This document shows positions 1 through 8,610 of a stretch of DNA of 64,000 nucleotides, piece by piece. Position numbers and translations under genes: made by a program. The notes beneath the pieces are model-generated. The model saw nothing but the letters and a program-made list of their open reading frames with translations. It made no database searches and was not told the origin of the DNA. Numbering within the stretch: position 1 is the first letter of the stretch; the number at the start of each line of letters is the position of its first letter. Source of the stretch: Burkholderiales bacterium (GTDB lineage Bacteria > Pseudomonadota > Gammaproteobacteria > Burkholderiales > UBA11063); the NCBI GenBank assembly GCA_028693355.1, contig JAQUVM010000001.1, positions 30,061-94,060 on the forward strand, written 5' to 3'.

Positions 1-831
1 TATAGCTAGATCTAAATTGGCATCATCAAAAACAATTAATGGAGCATTTCCACCCAATTCAAGCGATAATTTTTTCATAGTATTTGCTGAGTTTTGGTAT
101 AACCATACACCAACTTCAGTTGAGCCAGTAAAGGTTAATTTACGAATATCTTGATTATGGCATAAGAACTCACCAATTTTACCGCTATGACCATGAATAA
201 TATTGAAGCAAGCAGCAGGTATGCCCGCTTCAAGAGCTAAAACTCCCAAAGCATTTGCCGATAACGGAGTCATGCTTGCTGGCTTTGCTATCATAGTACA
301 GCCTGCGGCTAATGCTGGTGCTAACTTTCTTCCAAGCATAGCACTTGGAAAATTCCACGGTGTTATCGCTGCGCATACGCCTATTGCTTGCTTAATTACA
401 GAGGATCTTTGATTTATATTATTAGCAGGAATTACATCACCATAGGCACGTCTAGCCTCTTCACTAAACCACTCAAAAAAGGATGCACTGTATAAAACTT
501 CGTTTTTAGCCTCAGATAATGGCTTACCTTGCTCGATAGTTAAAATTAGGGCTAAATCATCAATATTTTCTATAATTAACTCATATAATTTACGAATCAA
601 CCGACTTCTTTCAAGTGCAGATTTTTTAGACCAAATAAGAAAAGCATCTTTACTGCTTTTAACTGAATTATCTAAATCTTCATTTGTTGCTATTGCTATA
701 TTAGCTAATAACTCATCATTTACAGGATTAATTACTCTAAATGTATCTGGATTATTTATCCATACCCCATCAATTAATAATCCTGTTTGAATTAAATCTG
801 ATCTCTTTAAATATTTGGCCCAATTAAACAT
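1..831 (-). CDS. gabD: NAD(P)-dependent aldehyde dehydrogenase, GabD/succinate-semialdehyde type (3' end outside window)
   Basis: Not in the ORF track because it runs off the left edge; I read it by hand from an ATG at 831 with a GGAG six bases upstream. The 277 visible residues match the N-terminal and NAD-binding part of the ALDH superfamily: TPWNFP with the oxyanion-hole Asn near residue 160, FTGSTEVG, then LELGGN carrying the general-base Glu near 258. The nucleophilic Cys would lie just beyond the edge. In this family the enzyme oxidises succinate semialdehyde or a similar omega-semialdehyde to the acid. The sub-family is inferred from resemblance to GabD (IEQGKPLSEA, GHSGKIGEF-like segments), so substrate is uncertain. 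It is the most upstream visible gene of a minus-strand unit. Confidence 0.8.
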   Translation of the reverse strand, partial: MFNWAKYLKRSDLIQTGLLIDGVWINNPDTFRVINPVNDELLANIAIATNEDLDNSVKSSKDAFLIWSKKSALERSRLIRKLYELIIENIDDLALILTIEQGKPLSEAKNEVLYSASFFEWFSEEARRAYGDVIPANNINQRSSVIKQAIGVCAAITPWNFPSAMLGRKLAPALAAGCTMIAKPASMTPLSANALGVLALEAGIPAACFNIIHGHSGKIGEFLCHNQDIRKLTFTGSTEVGVWLYQNSANTMKKLSLELGGNAPLIVFDDANLDLAI

Positions 832-1052
832 AATTTACTCCAATATTAATACCAACATTATTCTAGTTACAAAACTCTAGACACAATCTTTAATGTTTTT
901 TTAAAAACCATAAACATAATATGCACACATAGCTCGAAGTATTTGGGTTTTAGACTAGGAAGAGTTCAAAAAAATATGACGAAATGTACAAATGGTACAT
1001 GAGGAAATATTTTTTTGAAATTTGACAACGTATAAAGCCTAAAAACAAAGAG

Positions 1053-1400
1053 CTAAAGTATGATTATATTCTTAAGCCACTCAACATTACCCTCATCATC
1101 TAGTATTACCGCATCAAAACGACAATTAACATCTCGTCCTAATTTCATCATAAAAAACTGTGCGGTTTTAACTAATTTCATTTGTTTAGCACGTGTAATA
1201 CTCTCAAGTCCAGAACCAATTCCTGCTTTACGGTTTTTTACTTCGACAAATATATAACTATCACCATCATGCATAATTAAATCAATTTCACCAAACCGTG
1301 AATAAAAATTAGACACAATTAATCGTAATCCATTTTTTTGGAGAAAAAAAGATGCAGCTGACTCACCAGCTGCACCTTTTTGCTTAGTATTAACCATCAT
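1053..1400 (-). CDS. yraN: UPF0102 family protein YraN (restriction-endonuclease-like fold)
   Basis: The 115 residues have the usual YraN length and its conserved core: GAAGESAASFF at the start, then FGEIDLIMHDG and FVEVKNRK, the D/E-x-K nuclease-like triad of the family. The biochemical role is not established in general; a nuclease or Holliday-junction-type activity is assumed from the fold only. It begins directly after the stop of the BON lipoprotein gene with no spacer and no obvious Shine-Dalgarno sequence, so it is probably translated by coupling as the last gene of a BON-BON-yraN operon. Two adjacent ATGs (1400 and 1397) can serve as start. In many proteobacteria yraN lies near diaA and dolP; diaA is missing here. 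Confidence 0.9.
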   Translation of the reverse strand: MMVNTKQKGAAGESAASFFLQKNGLRLIVSNFYSRFGEIDLIMHDGDSYIFVEVKNRKAGIGSGLESITRAKQMKLVKTAQFFMMKLGRDVNCRFDAVILDDEGNVEWLKNIIIL

Positions 1401-1943
1401 TTAATTAGTATAATCAAACAAAGTAACTACTTTTTGTACTCCACCAATTATAGATGTCATATTAGCCGCTGACTCACCTTGAGCTACAGTTACATCACCT
1501 AATAAGTACACTACGCTATTTGTAGTTTCAACTTTTATATTTCCACTAGGCATATCTTTAGCTGCAAATAATTTTGATTTAACTGCGGTAGTCAACCCAG
1601 CATCAGAGCTCTTGATTGAAAAAGAGACCGGAAGTCTTGTTTCGGTATAGTCATAAATTTTTGTAACTCCAGGATAACCTCTAGCCACATTTAACATATA
1701 CTTACGTAAATCTTCATTTAATACCTGACCTGTTAGCAATACTCTACCATTATAAACCAAAGCATATATATTAGAATCTGGGAAATTATCGCTATTACCT
1801 AATTTAGCTGATAAATTGCTTTGGATATTGAAGTCACTAGGACTAACATTAGTATCAGCAGGTCTGCTCGGAGTAAAAACTGAACAACCAGCAAATAATA
1901 AACTAAGACCAATAACTGGCAAATATTTAACTACACTTCGCAT
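1401..1943 (-). CDS. BON-domain outer-membrane lipoprotein
   Basis: A 180-residue lipoprotein: the leader ends in LLFAGC, so Cys20 is the predicted lipidated residue, and the lack of Asp at +2 favours outer-membrane sorting. Two BON domains follow (about residues 40-105 and 110-175), each with the diagnostic glycine motifs GRVLLTGQV and VVYLLGDV. BON proteins of the DolP/OsmY/YraP type bind anionic phospholipid and support envelope integrity. The gene is the second of two tandem BON lipoproteins (the first ends 19 bases upstream) and abuts yraN, which suggests a paralogous duplication within one operon. It is more divergent from DolP than its neighbour. Confidence 0.85.
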   Translation of the reverse strand: MRSVVKYLPVIGLSLLFAGCSVFTPSRPADTNVSPSDFNIQSNLSAKLGNSDNFPDSNIYALVYNGRVLLTGQVLNEDLRKYMLNVARGYPGVTKIYDYTETRLPVSFSIKSSDAGLTTAVKSKLFAAKDMPSGNIKVETTNSVVYLLGDVTVAQGESAANMTSIIGGVQKVVTLFDYTN

Positions 1944-1962
1944 CTAACTCTCCAAATTTTTA

Positions 1963-2532
1963 CTATTGAAATAACGGAACTACACGTTTAACATCACTAA
2001 CTTGGCGAGCCGCTTCTGTCATTTTATTTGCTTGGTATTCATCAACCATTCCAAGTAAATATACCACACCATTTGTTGTTACTACTTTTACATCATTACT
2101 ATCTACATTTTTAGTAAATAATAATTTTGATTTAACTGCAGAAGTGATATACGCATCTTTACTACTTTGCGTAGCTGATTGATTTTTACCTACTTCTAAA
2201 TAATTATAAACTGATTTCACACCTGGTACTTGTTTTGCCATAGCTTCAGCTTTACTTTTTCCTTCTGCATTAGAAACTTGTCCAGATAACAGAATTCTTG
2301 CATTATAACTTGTAACTTCTATATTGCCTGGCACTGTAGCCGTTACTGCATCAGATACCTTACTACGTAAGCCTTGATCATCAAAAACACCAGATGAGCT
2401 ACGAGGATCTTCAGCAACTGCAACTCCAGTTGTTGCACCAGCTGCCACGCCACCAACTACAGCCGCCGCACAACCAAACATACTAGAACTTAGTGCAATA
2501 ACTGCTGTTAATTTTAATAAATTTTTATTCAT
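1963..2532 (-). CDS. dolP: BON-domain lipoprotein, DolP/YraP-like
   Basis: The ORF track starts at 2604, but I place the start at the ATG at 2532. It follows an AAGGAA ribosome site and gives a proper lipoprotein leader (MNKNLLKLTAVIAL...FGC, lipidation near Cys21); the longer form would bury the signal. Two BON domains follow with ILLSGQVSNAEGK and VVYLLGMVDE. DolP-type proteins sit at the outer membrane, bind anionic phospholipids and help envelope and BAM function. It is the first gene of a probable operon with a second BON lipoprotein and yraN. The symbol is assigned by family and by proximity to yraN; the two paralogues could not be told apart functionally from sequence. Confidence 0.8.
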   Translation of the reverse strand: MNKNLLKLTAVIALSSSMFGCAAAVVGGVAAGATTGVAVAEDPRSSSGVFDDQGLRSKVSDAVTATVPGNIEVTSYNARILLSGQVSNAEGKSKAEAMAKQVPGVKSVYNYLEVGKNQSATQSSKDAYITSAVKSKLLFTKNVDSNDVKVVTTNGVVYLLGMVDEYQANKMTEAARQVSDVKRVVPLFQ

Positions 2533-2691
2533 TTCCTTGACCCTCATAAAATATTTTCTTATACGCTTGTAATTATGCCATATTTTAGTTAATTTATCTA
2601 CCATACTTCTTAGAATAAATCCTTAACACTATGCATATAGCTATATATAATGAATTATGGCATAATCGGGTTAATTATAAAATAGCATAAA

Positions 2692-2741
2692 TATAGCTAA
2701 CCTCAAATCAAATGAGATCATTTGAAAGTGAGTTAGCTATA
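2692..2741. repeat. Short palindromic repeat, copy D of the TATAGCTAAC family
   Basis: A 50-base imperfect palindrome that begins TATAGCTAAC and ends GTTAGCTATA, with inner arms CAAAT(C)AAATGA and TCATTTG. It lacks the middle of the full copies at 8208, 23499 and 23650 but has the same ends. It lies in the leader of sdaA, ending 20 bases before its start codon. Confidence 0.75.
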
Positions 2742-2761
2742 TATAAATCAGGAGATACGTA

Positions 2762-4141
2762 ATGATAAGCCCATTAAATATGTTTTCTATAGGTATAGGA
2801 CCTTCTAGCTCTCACACCGTTGGTCCAATGAAAGCAGGATTAATCTTTGTTAATAGATTAGTAACCAATAATCTATTAACAAATGTTATAAGAATAGAAA
2901 TAAAGCTATATGGTTCATTAGCATTAACAGGTGAAGGTCATGGCACATTTTTGGCTGTATTAAATGGATTATCAGGTGAACATCCTAAAACAATAGACCC
3001 TGATACTATTTCATCTCGAGCAGATGAAATAAAAATAAGTAAAAAAATTAATCTAGCAAAGAAACAGATTATTGATTTTGATTATGACAAAGATTTATTA
3101 ATTATAAAAGATGAATTTTTACCAGAACACGCAAATGGAATGAGATTTACTGCATTTGATAAAGAACAACAAATTATTTATAGCGAAGAATTTTTCTCAG
3201 TAGGTGGTGGATTTATCTTAGATAAAGCACAATTTCATAATCCATTAAATGAATCTAAAAAAAATGAAGCTATAATTCCGTACCCGTTCCAAACAGCTCA
3301 TGAATTATTTAATTTATGCAATAAACATAATTTACGTATTTACGAGTTAGTATTAGCTAATGAATTGGTTGCTCGTGGGAACAACTCTGCATACGATGAA
3401 GCATTAGAGATAGCAGAAGTAATGCGCAGTTCAACTGATAGAGGTCTAAAGCATGATGGGTTTCTTCCTGGTGGATTAAATGTAAAGCGTCGTGCACCAA
3501 ATTTATATCGTCAGTTAATAAAAGATAATTTAAAAGACGTTTCTGAACAAGATCAACGCTTATTGGCAATGACCTATGCAATTGCAGTTAACGAAGAAAA
3601 TGCTTCTTTTAGCCGAGTAGTAACTGCACCAACTAATGGTTCGGCAGGAACAATCCCAGGCGTATTAGAATATTACTTAAATTTTTACCCTAATGTATCT
3701 AAAGACCAAATTGTTGAATTTATAATAACTGCAGGTGCAATTGGCGTATTATATAAGTATAATGCTTCAATATCCGCAGCTGAAGTTGGATGCCAAGGAG
3801 AAATTGGCGTTGCTTGCTCTATGGCAGCTGGAGCGTTAACAGCTGTACTTGGTGGAACTACATTACAAATTGAAAAATCTGCTGAGATTGCAATGGAACA
3901 TTGTCTAGGTATGACATGTGATCCGATTGGAGGATTAGTACAAATACCATGCATAGAAAGAAACGGCGTTGCCGCAAGTAAAGCAATTGATATAGCTAAA
4001 TTATCACTACTTGAAAACGAAGCTGGTAAAGTTAGTTTGGATGATGTAATTACAACCATGATGCAAACAGGTCGCGATATGAGTAACCGCTACAAAGAAA
4101 CAGCTTTAGCTGGATTAGCTGTAAATGTAATTGCTTGTTAG
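2762..4141 (+). CDS. sdaA: L-serine ammonia-lyase (iron-sulfur type, single chain)
   Basis: This enzyme deaminates L-serine to pyruvate and ammonia using a [4Fe-4S] cluster. The 459 residues match the usual single-chain length. The N-terminal domain begins [11 protein letters not shown] and the catalytic domain holds cluster cysteines C344 (GCQGEIG), C386 (MTCDPIGG) and C397 (PCIERN). The last residue is Cys459, in VIAC at the very C-terminus, which corresponds to the tail-in-mouth cysteine known to cap the cluster in the Legionella homologue. The start is a clear ATG after AGGAG. A palindromic repeat sits in its leader, and a hexapeptide acyltransferase gene begins at its stop codon, which suggests co-transcription. 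Confidence 0.95.
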   Translation: MISPLNMFSIGIGPSSSHTVGPMKAGLIFVNRLVTNNLLTNVIRIEIKLYGSLALTGEGHGTFLAVLNGLSGEHPKTIDPDTISSRADEIKISKKINLAKKQIIDFDYDKDLLIIKDEFLPEHANGMRFTAFDKEQQIIYSEEFFSVGGGFILDKAQFHNPLNESKKNEAIIPYPFQTAHELFNLCNKHNLRIYELVLANELVARGNNSAYDEALEIAEVMRSSTDRGLKHDGFLPGGLNVKRRAPNLYRQLIKDNLKDVSEQDQRLLAMTYAIAVNEENASFSRVVTAPTNGSAGTIPGVLEYYLNFYPNVSKDQIVEFIITAGAIGVLYKYNASISAAEVGCQGEIGVACSMAAGALTAVLGGTTLQIEKSAEIAMEHCLGMTCDPIGGLVQIPCIERNGVAASKAIDIAKLSLLENEAGKVSLDDVITTMMQTGRDMSNRYKETALAGLAVNVIAC

Positions 4142-4149
4142 GTTATAAC

Positions 4150-4779
4150 GTGATTAATATTTCTGGTAAAAATAATAAAATTATAATTATTTCAGAGTCT
4201 GGTGAAAAATCTTTGCTAAACTCTGAAATACCAAATCTAAATCTAGAAATAAAAGGCAATAATAACTACTTAGTAATAGAATTGCCAATCAACTTCCTTG
4301 ATGGAACAACTATAAAAATCTTGAATGATAATACTCATGTAGAAATTGCTTCATCTCCATATATGAAATTAATGCTTCGTTGTTCTTATGGTGATGGACA
4401 AATTTGTAAAATTCAGAAAAATACCGTAATGGTTGATGTTGCAATTTATCTTGAAGGCAAAACAGAGCTCTATATTGGTCAAGATTGTTTATTTTCATAT
4501 GGCCCTATTTATATTAGACCTTGTGACGGCCATAGCATTATAGATTTACATACAAATGATCTTTTAAATAAACCAAACGCGCCAATTACTATCGGAGATC
4601 ACTGTTGGATTAGTTGCGGATGTCAGATTATTCGAGGTACTTCGTTACCTAATAACACTATCGTTGGCGCAGGCGCAATTGTAAATAAAAAATTTACTGA
4701 GGAATATACAGTTATTGCGGGAATACCCGCAAAAATAATAAATCGTAATAGTAAAATGGGATATAAAAAACCCTTATAA
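4150..4779 (+). CDS. Left-handed beta-helix (hexapeptide-repeat) acyltransferase
   Basis: About 210 residues. The first half is a beta-rich section without a recognised name (INISGKNN, then repeated short strands). From about residue 100 on there is a WcaF/CatB-like LbH acetyltransferase: ITIGDHCWISCGCQII, LPNNTIVGAGAIV, and VIAGIPAKII, the usual C-terminal signature. The acceptor sugar or other substrate is unknown. The track starts at TTG 4135, overlapping sdaA; I prefer the GTG at 4150, which has a weak TTAGGT upstream and begins the first conserved strand. No start is well supported. Being directly downstream of sdaA it is probably translated from the same message, although no functional link to serine breakdown is evident. 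Confidence 0.7.
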   Translation: MINISGKNNKIIIISESGEKSLLNSEIPNLNLEIKGNNNYLVIELPINFLDGTTIKILNDNTHVEIASSPYMKLMLRCSYGDGQICKIQKNTVMVDVAIYLEGKTELYIGQDCLFSYGPIYIRPCDGHSIIDLHTNDLLNKPNAPITIGDHCWISCGCQIIRGTSLPNNTIVGAGAIVNKKFTEEYTVIAGIPAKIINRNSKMGYKKPL

Positions 4780-4873
4780 TTATGAAATTTAGCGCTATTT
4801 TATAATTTATAAAATATATAAAAATGAAACTGGCATGGGAAAATTTATACGGTTAGTTTAATATCATTAGTAA

Positions 4874-4889
4874 TGTTTCACATGAAACG
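4874..4889. promoter_or_regulatory. parS-like site (14/16)
   Basis: TGTTTCACATGAAACG differs from the ParB-binding consensus TGTTTCACGTGAAACA at two positions. It lies between the converging acyltransferase and waaA genes, 6.3 kb to the left of the DnaA-box cluster. On its own it would be weak; the perfect site at 12293 makes it credible as a secondary ParB site. Confidence 0.5.
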
Positions 4890-4942
4890 TAGTTAATATA
4901 TAGCAATTTTTTAAATCTCAAATACATATGCTATCTACGTTA

Positions 4943-6184
4943 TTACAGCAATTTTTGTTTAATTACAGAGAAAACTTTTTCAGAGGAACCCTGATATTTA
5001 CTAATAAATTCATTACAGTTACTTTTTAATTTATTATACTCTTCTACATTGCAAGCTAAATCATTAACACATTGCTTTAATTCACTAATTTTTATTTGTC
5101 TAGCACACCCTATTTGTGTACTATTTTTAGCTACATCAGCAAAATTAAACATAGATTGTCCAAATATAACAGGTATATTCATAAAAATTGCTTCAATAGG
5201 GTTCTGCCCTCCACAATCAGTAAAACTCCCCCCTATTACAGTAAGATAGCTAATAGCGTAGTATGCAAGCATTTCACCCATACTGTCCCCAATAACTACT
5301 TTAGTGGTATTTTCTATTTGTTGATTGCTTGAGCGTTTTTGATAAGATATATTTTTAGATTTTAATAAGTTTTCTAAAACAGAAAACCTCTCTGGGTGGC
5401 GTGGAATAATTAAATAACAAACATCTAAATCTAAATCTATATTGTTTAAGATTAGCTCTTCTTCACCATCACGAGTCGAAGCAAAAGTAATTACTCGTCT
5501 ACTCCCAAACAATTTTTTAAATAATTCAACAAGCTGAACTGTATCATTATTTACAACTAGATCAAATTTGGTATTACCTATAATACTTAAATCACCCAGA
5601 TAAGATAATTTTTTGAAATTATTAGCAGTATTTTCATCCTGACACAATATACCAGAGAATTTATTTATAATAGGCATTAAAGCCCATTTAAAGCGATTAT
5701 ATCCTCTATAAGATCTATCAGATAACCTAGCATTAGCAAGATATAAAGGAACTCTATAATCAGCAGCAAAATGAATTAGATTAGGCCAAATTTCAGTTTC
5801 CATTATAATACCAATTTTAGGCTTAAAAGTTTTATAAAAACTCTTTACACAAAAACTAATATCATAAGGTACATAGTGAACAATCGCCTGAGGATAGAGT
5901 GATTTGGCTGTATCACGCCCTGTTGGCGTCATATTAGTAATCAAAGTTTGATAATTGGGTAAATTCGTTTCAATTAGTTCAACTAGTTTTTGCATAGCTC
6001 GAGTTTCACCAACTGATACCGAATGTAACCAAATGATTGGCTTAGTACTTGGATTATGTAATTTACACCCAAATCTTTCATGCCAATTTTCTAAATATGC
6101 TGAGTTTTTCTTGCCGCGTTTTTTTAGATATAACGGTATTAATGGTGCTATAACATAAGTTAGTAAGGAATAAAATTTACGCAT
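4943..6184 (-). CDS. waaA: 3-deoxy-D-manno-octulosonic acid (Kdo) transferase
   Basis: WaaA transfers Kdo from CMP-Kdo to lipid IVA at the cytoplasmic face of the inner membrane. The 413 residues are close to the E. coli length (425). An N-terminal membrane-anchoring helix (SLLTYVIAPLIPLYL) is followed by the GT-B fold with the catalytic Glu60 in SVSVGETRA, MTPTGRDTA, METEIWPNLI, and the donor-site GGSFTDCGGQNPIEA near residue 315. The gene overlaps the upstream 95-residue ORF by eight bases, so the two are translationally coupled. Whether it adds one or two Kdo residues cannot be told from sequence. Confidence 0.95.
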   Translation of the reverse strand: MRKFYSLLTYVIAPLIPLYLKKRGKKNSAYLENWHERFGCKLHNPSTKPIIWLHSVSVGETRAMQKLVELIETNLPNYQTLITNMTPTGRDTAKSLYPQAIVHYVPYDISFCVKSFYKTFKPKIGIIMETEIWPNLIHFAADYRVPLYLANARLSDRSYRGYNRFKWALMPIINKFSGILCQDENTANNFKKLSYLGDLSIIGNTKFDLVVNNDTVQLVELFKKLFGSRRVITFASTRDGEEELILNNIDLDLDVCYLIIPRHPERFSVLENLLKSKNISYQKRSSNQQIENTTKVVIGDSMGEMLAYYAISYLTVIGGSFTDCGGQNPIEAIFMNIPVIFGQSMFNFADVAKNSTQIGCARQIKISELKQCVNDLACNVEEYNKLKSNCNEFISKYQGSSEKVFSVIKQKLL

Positions 6185-6464
6185 CTTTTTTTGTTTCAGG
6201 CTTTTCTATATCATCAGATTTTGTTTTCTGCATAGATTTATTAATCATATCTGTAGAGCTGCTCATTACATCCATAAATTTATTCATCATAGTAAATGGA
6301 TTTACATCTTTTAGCATTTTTGCTGAATTTGCCATTGTCTTCATAGTTTCTAGCTGAACTTTATATTGTTCTAAATAAACTATCATATTACTAGCAAAAC
6401 TAATTTGTTTATCACACTCTTCAATACATTTTTCAGGAGATGTGAATATTTCATTATTTATCAT
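6177..6464 (-). CDS. Small helical protein of unknown function (phasin-like)
   Basis: A 95-residue, Lys/Met-rich, probably all-helical protein with no signal peptide or membrane segment. The pattern YLEQYKVQLETMKTMANSAK and the methionine-rich middle resemble short phasin-type or coiled-coil proteins, but I do not recognise a family with confidence. It lies between an SDR gene and waaA on the same strand and overlaps the waaA start by eight bases, which argues that it is really expressed. The C-terminal tail is charged (KSDDIEKPETKKDA). Confidence 0.55.
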   Translation of the reverse strand: MINNEIFTSPEKCIEECDKQISFASNMIVYLEQYKVQLETMKTMANSAKMLKDVNPFTMMNKFMDVMSSSTDMINKSMQKTKSDDIEKPETKKDA

Positions 6465-6493
6465 GATGTGTTCCTAATTATATTTGTACAAAT

Positions 6494-7093
6494 TTAACCA
6501 ACTATAAAAATCTGACCGGTTTGTAAACCTTCTACGCTTTTACTATAAGCCATTGCCGCATCAGCAGCTAAAACAGGTTTAAACCCTCTAAAAAATGGCG
6601 CATAGCTACCCAAAGCTTCGGTAATAACTGTAGGGCTAATTATATTTATTCTTAATTCTTTTGGTAACTCAATTGCCGCATGCTTAACAAATCCATCTAG
6701 AGCGCCATTTACCATAGCTGCACTACTACCAAGCTCAATAGGTTCACGATTTAAAATACCACTTGTAAGCGTAAACGAACCTTTATTATTAAGATATTTT
6801 ATACCTTCCAAAACTACATTCACTTGCCCCATTAGTTTATTTTGTAAACCAGTTTGATATAAATCATCTGTCATTTCTTCTAATCTACCAAAATGAACTT
6901 TTCCAGATGATATAATTACAGCATCAATATTACCTACTGTTTGATACATCTTTTTAATTGATTCTTTATCTGTTATATCAACTTTAACATCACCACTAGT
7001 TCTTCCAGCAATGATAATTTCATGACGAGCAGATAACTCATTTACAATTGCTTTACCAATAGTACCAGATCCACCTATTAATAGTATTTTCAT
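6494..7093 (-). CDS. Short-chain dehydrogenase/reductase lacking the catalytic Tyr
   Basis: A 199-residue Rossmann protein with the nucleotide-binding LLIGGSGTIGK at the N-terminus and SSGKVHFG in place of the usual NNAG. The classical YxxxK is replaced: the corresponding segment reads SSAAMVNGALDGFVKHA, as in the short atypical SDRs related to Lin1944. NADP binding is likely; the reaction is unknown. The start ATG has a GGA eight bases upstream. It is the first gene of a probable unit with the phasin-like ORF and waaA. A short palindromic repeat occupies its leader, ending 14 bases from the start codon. Confidence 0.8.
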   Translation of the reverse strand: MKILLIGGSGTIGKAIVNELSARHEIIIAGRTSGDVKVDITDKESIKKMYQTVGNIDAVIISSGKVHFGRLEEMTDDLYQTGLQNKLMGQVNVVLEGIKYLNNKGSFTLTSGILNREPIELGSSAAMVNGALDGFVKHAAIELPKELRINIISPTVITEALGSYAPFFRGFKPVLAADAAMAYSKSVEGLQTGQIFIVG

Positions 7094-7106
7094 AGTTTTT
7101 ATTCCA

Positions 7107-7142
7107 TATAACTAACTTTAAATTAAAAGTAAATTAGCTATA
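7107..7142. repeat. Short degenerate palindromic repeat, copy E
   Basis: TATAACTAACTT, an AT-rich middle, then AAGTAAATTAGCTATA: the same ends as copy D at 2692 with a shorter centre. It sits immediately upstream of the SDR gene start. One mismatch in each arm makes this the weakest member. Confidence 0.45.
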
Positions 7143-7270
7143 AAATTTATAATTTTTAACTTTGTCAATTATAGCATATAGTATTTATAAAAATTTCTCT
7201 CGTTAATAATTAATAAACAAGTTTTTTATAAATATCTTTATGATAAATAATTAAAACTATACTTTCTGGT

Positions 7271-8409
7271 TTATATATTATTAATAATATTTTTTGCTAA
7301 TGCATATAATAGAGATATTGATTGATCTGCGAACATAAATAATTTTACTTGTATTTTTTTGTTTATTTGCCACCCTCTAAGCCAAGCTCTAAAATGGATA
7401 CTATAATTATGACCTTTTTTTACTAATTCTTTAGTTTTAAATTTGCTTATATAACTTATATATGAGGCTAAACTATATTCTGTTAGTTTATTTTTTGTAA
7501 AATTAAACCCTAAAAAATCAAAGCCTGCGATTAGTTTACCAGTCTTGGTTTTACCACTGTGAGTAACTAATTTTAGTTTATTCAGGATTATATACATTTT
7601 GCGAATTAAATCTTTTAACTTTCTTCAGCTATTTGTAAAAAATACATAATCATCCATAAATCTAATGTAGTTAGTAGTCACCATAAGCTTATCAATTGGC
7701 AATAAAAAAACACCAGCTAAAAGTGGTGATAGTGGGCTACCAAGAGGAATACCGAGTCGTATAATATTGACATATCCATCTAGGCTTTCTGTTCTACGAA
7801 TTGTTTGATAAATTAAGCTAAGTAATGCTTTATCGTCTATTAAATTAGCTAGCATATTACATAATATATCATGATTGATGCTACTATAAAAACTAGCAAT
7901 ATCTGTTTTAAAAAAGAAGGTATTATTTTGTACAAATTTACGAGAAGAAGTGATGGCGGCTTGAATGCCGCCATTACCAGATAAATGCGTACATTGTTTA
8001 GATAGTTTTGGCTTTAAATATTCGGTTAACACTAGAGAAATAGCTTTTATTACTATCACATCTTCGGCATTCCAAACAGCTCTTGAACCATCATCACAAT
8101 TAGTACGGTAACGTAACATTGGAGAGAAGCGATAGCTTCCATCCAATGTTTCCGAATTAGAGGCTTTATTGAATCCCAGCGCTCACGGAGTAACCAGATA
8201 TCACTACTATAGCTAACTTCAGATTGAACTGTACAATGCAATGAGCGACAACACCTATAAATAATAGGTTAGGAGCGAGTTAAGTAGTACAGTTTAAAAA
8301 TGAGTTGAGCTATATCGGGGAAGTTTTCTCGTGATGTGCAACACCATAAAAAAGCTTTCTCTAATATTTCGTTACTAGCTACTTGAGTTAAGAGCACTGA
8401 ACTTTTCAA
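7271..8409 (-). pseudogene. Reverse transcriptase gene, inactivated by insertion, frameshift and nonsense codon
   Basis: The track shows three pieces (8056-8241, 7625-8146, 7271-7597); I read them as one broken gene. From a TTG at 8409 (GGAG upstream) the frame gives LLTQVASNEILEKAFLWCC. It is interrupted by a 107-base palindromic repeat (8208-8314), and resumes with SSDIWLLRERW. A one-base shift near 8147 joins it to DGSYRFSPM and the catalytic core (FFFKTDIASFYSSI, GIPLGSPLSPLLAG, FMDD). An in-frame TGA at 7625-7627 sits where relatives have a Trp, then RKLKDLIRK and GFDFLGFNF follow in the same frame. The order fits bacterial group II-like reverse transcriptases, but I cannot assign the subclass. 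No maturase or intron structure was seen. Confidence 0.8.
8208..8314. repeat. Palindromic repeat, full copy A (MITE-like), inserted in the reverse transcriptase gene
   Basis: 107 bases with terminal inverted repeats TATAGCT/AGCTATA, a middle stem AACTGTAC/GTACAGTT and a central hairpin ACCTAT-aaata-ATAGGT. It aligns along its whole length with copies C (23499) and B (reverse complement of 23650). It separates two parts of the RT reading frame that should be contiguous, so it behaves as an inserted element. It has no coding capacity. Confidence 0.85.
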
Positions 8410-8449
8410 TTTATATTATGCTCCAATGAATTAGACTAGTTGAGATTAA

Positions 8450-8493
8450 ACGCATCTAAAATAGTACAAAGTACAAATTTTATTTTGATGCGT
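8450..8493. terminator. Hairpin in the RT-lipoprotein gap
   Basis: ACGCATCTAAAAT and ATTTTGATGCGT form a stem of about 12 base pairs around AGTACAAAGTAC. There is no clean T-run after the stem, so it may be a terminator of the minus-strand lipoprotein unit or just a conserved palindrome. The rest of the 8410-8610 gap shows nothing else I can name. Confidence 0.4.
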
Positions 8494-8610
8494 CTAACCA
8501 GATACGATTCAAATTCTATTGACAAATTAACTCTTGCTAACTAATACTATATACTATTAGTTAAGTTGAAATTGCAAATTTTTGGTTTGCTCGTATATTC
8601 ATCAATTTAA

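Noticed and set aside
203-412. Plus-strand ORF within the partial aldehyde dehydrogenase
   Set aside because: It is the reverse frame of conserved ALDH motifs.
3685-4059. 124-residue antisense ORF within sdaA
   Set aside because: Shadow of a conserved enzyme; no independent start signal.
7625-7627. TGA inside the RT reading frame as a recoded Trp or selenocysteine codon
   Set aside because: TGG is used for Trp throughout and TGA ends normal genes here (rsmB, metH); the RT gene has two other lesions, so a plain nonsense mutation is simpler.
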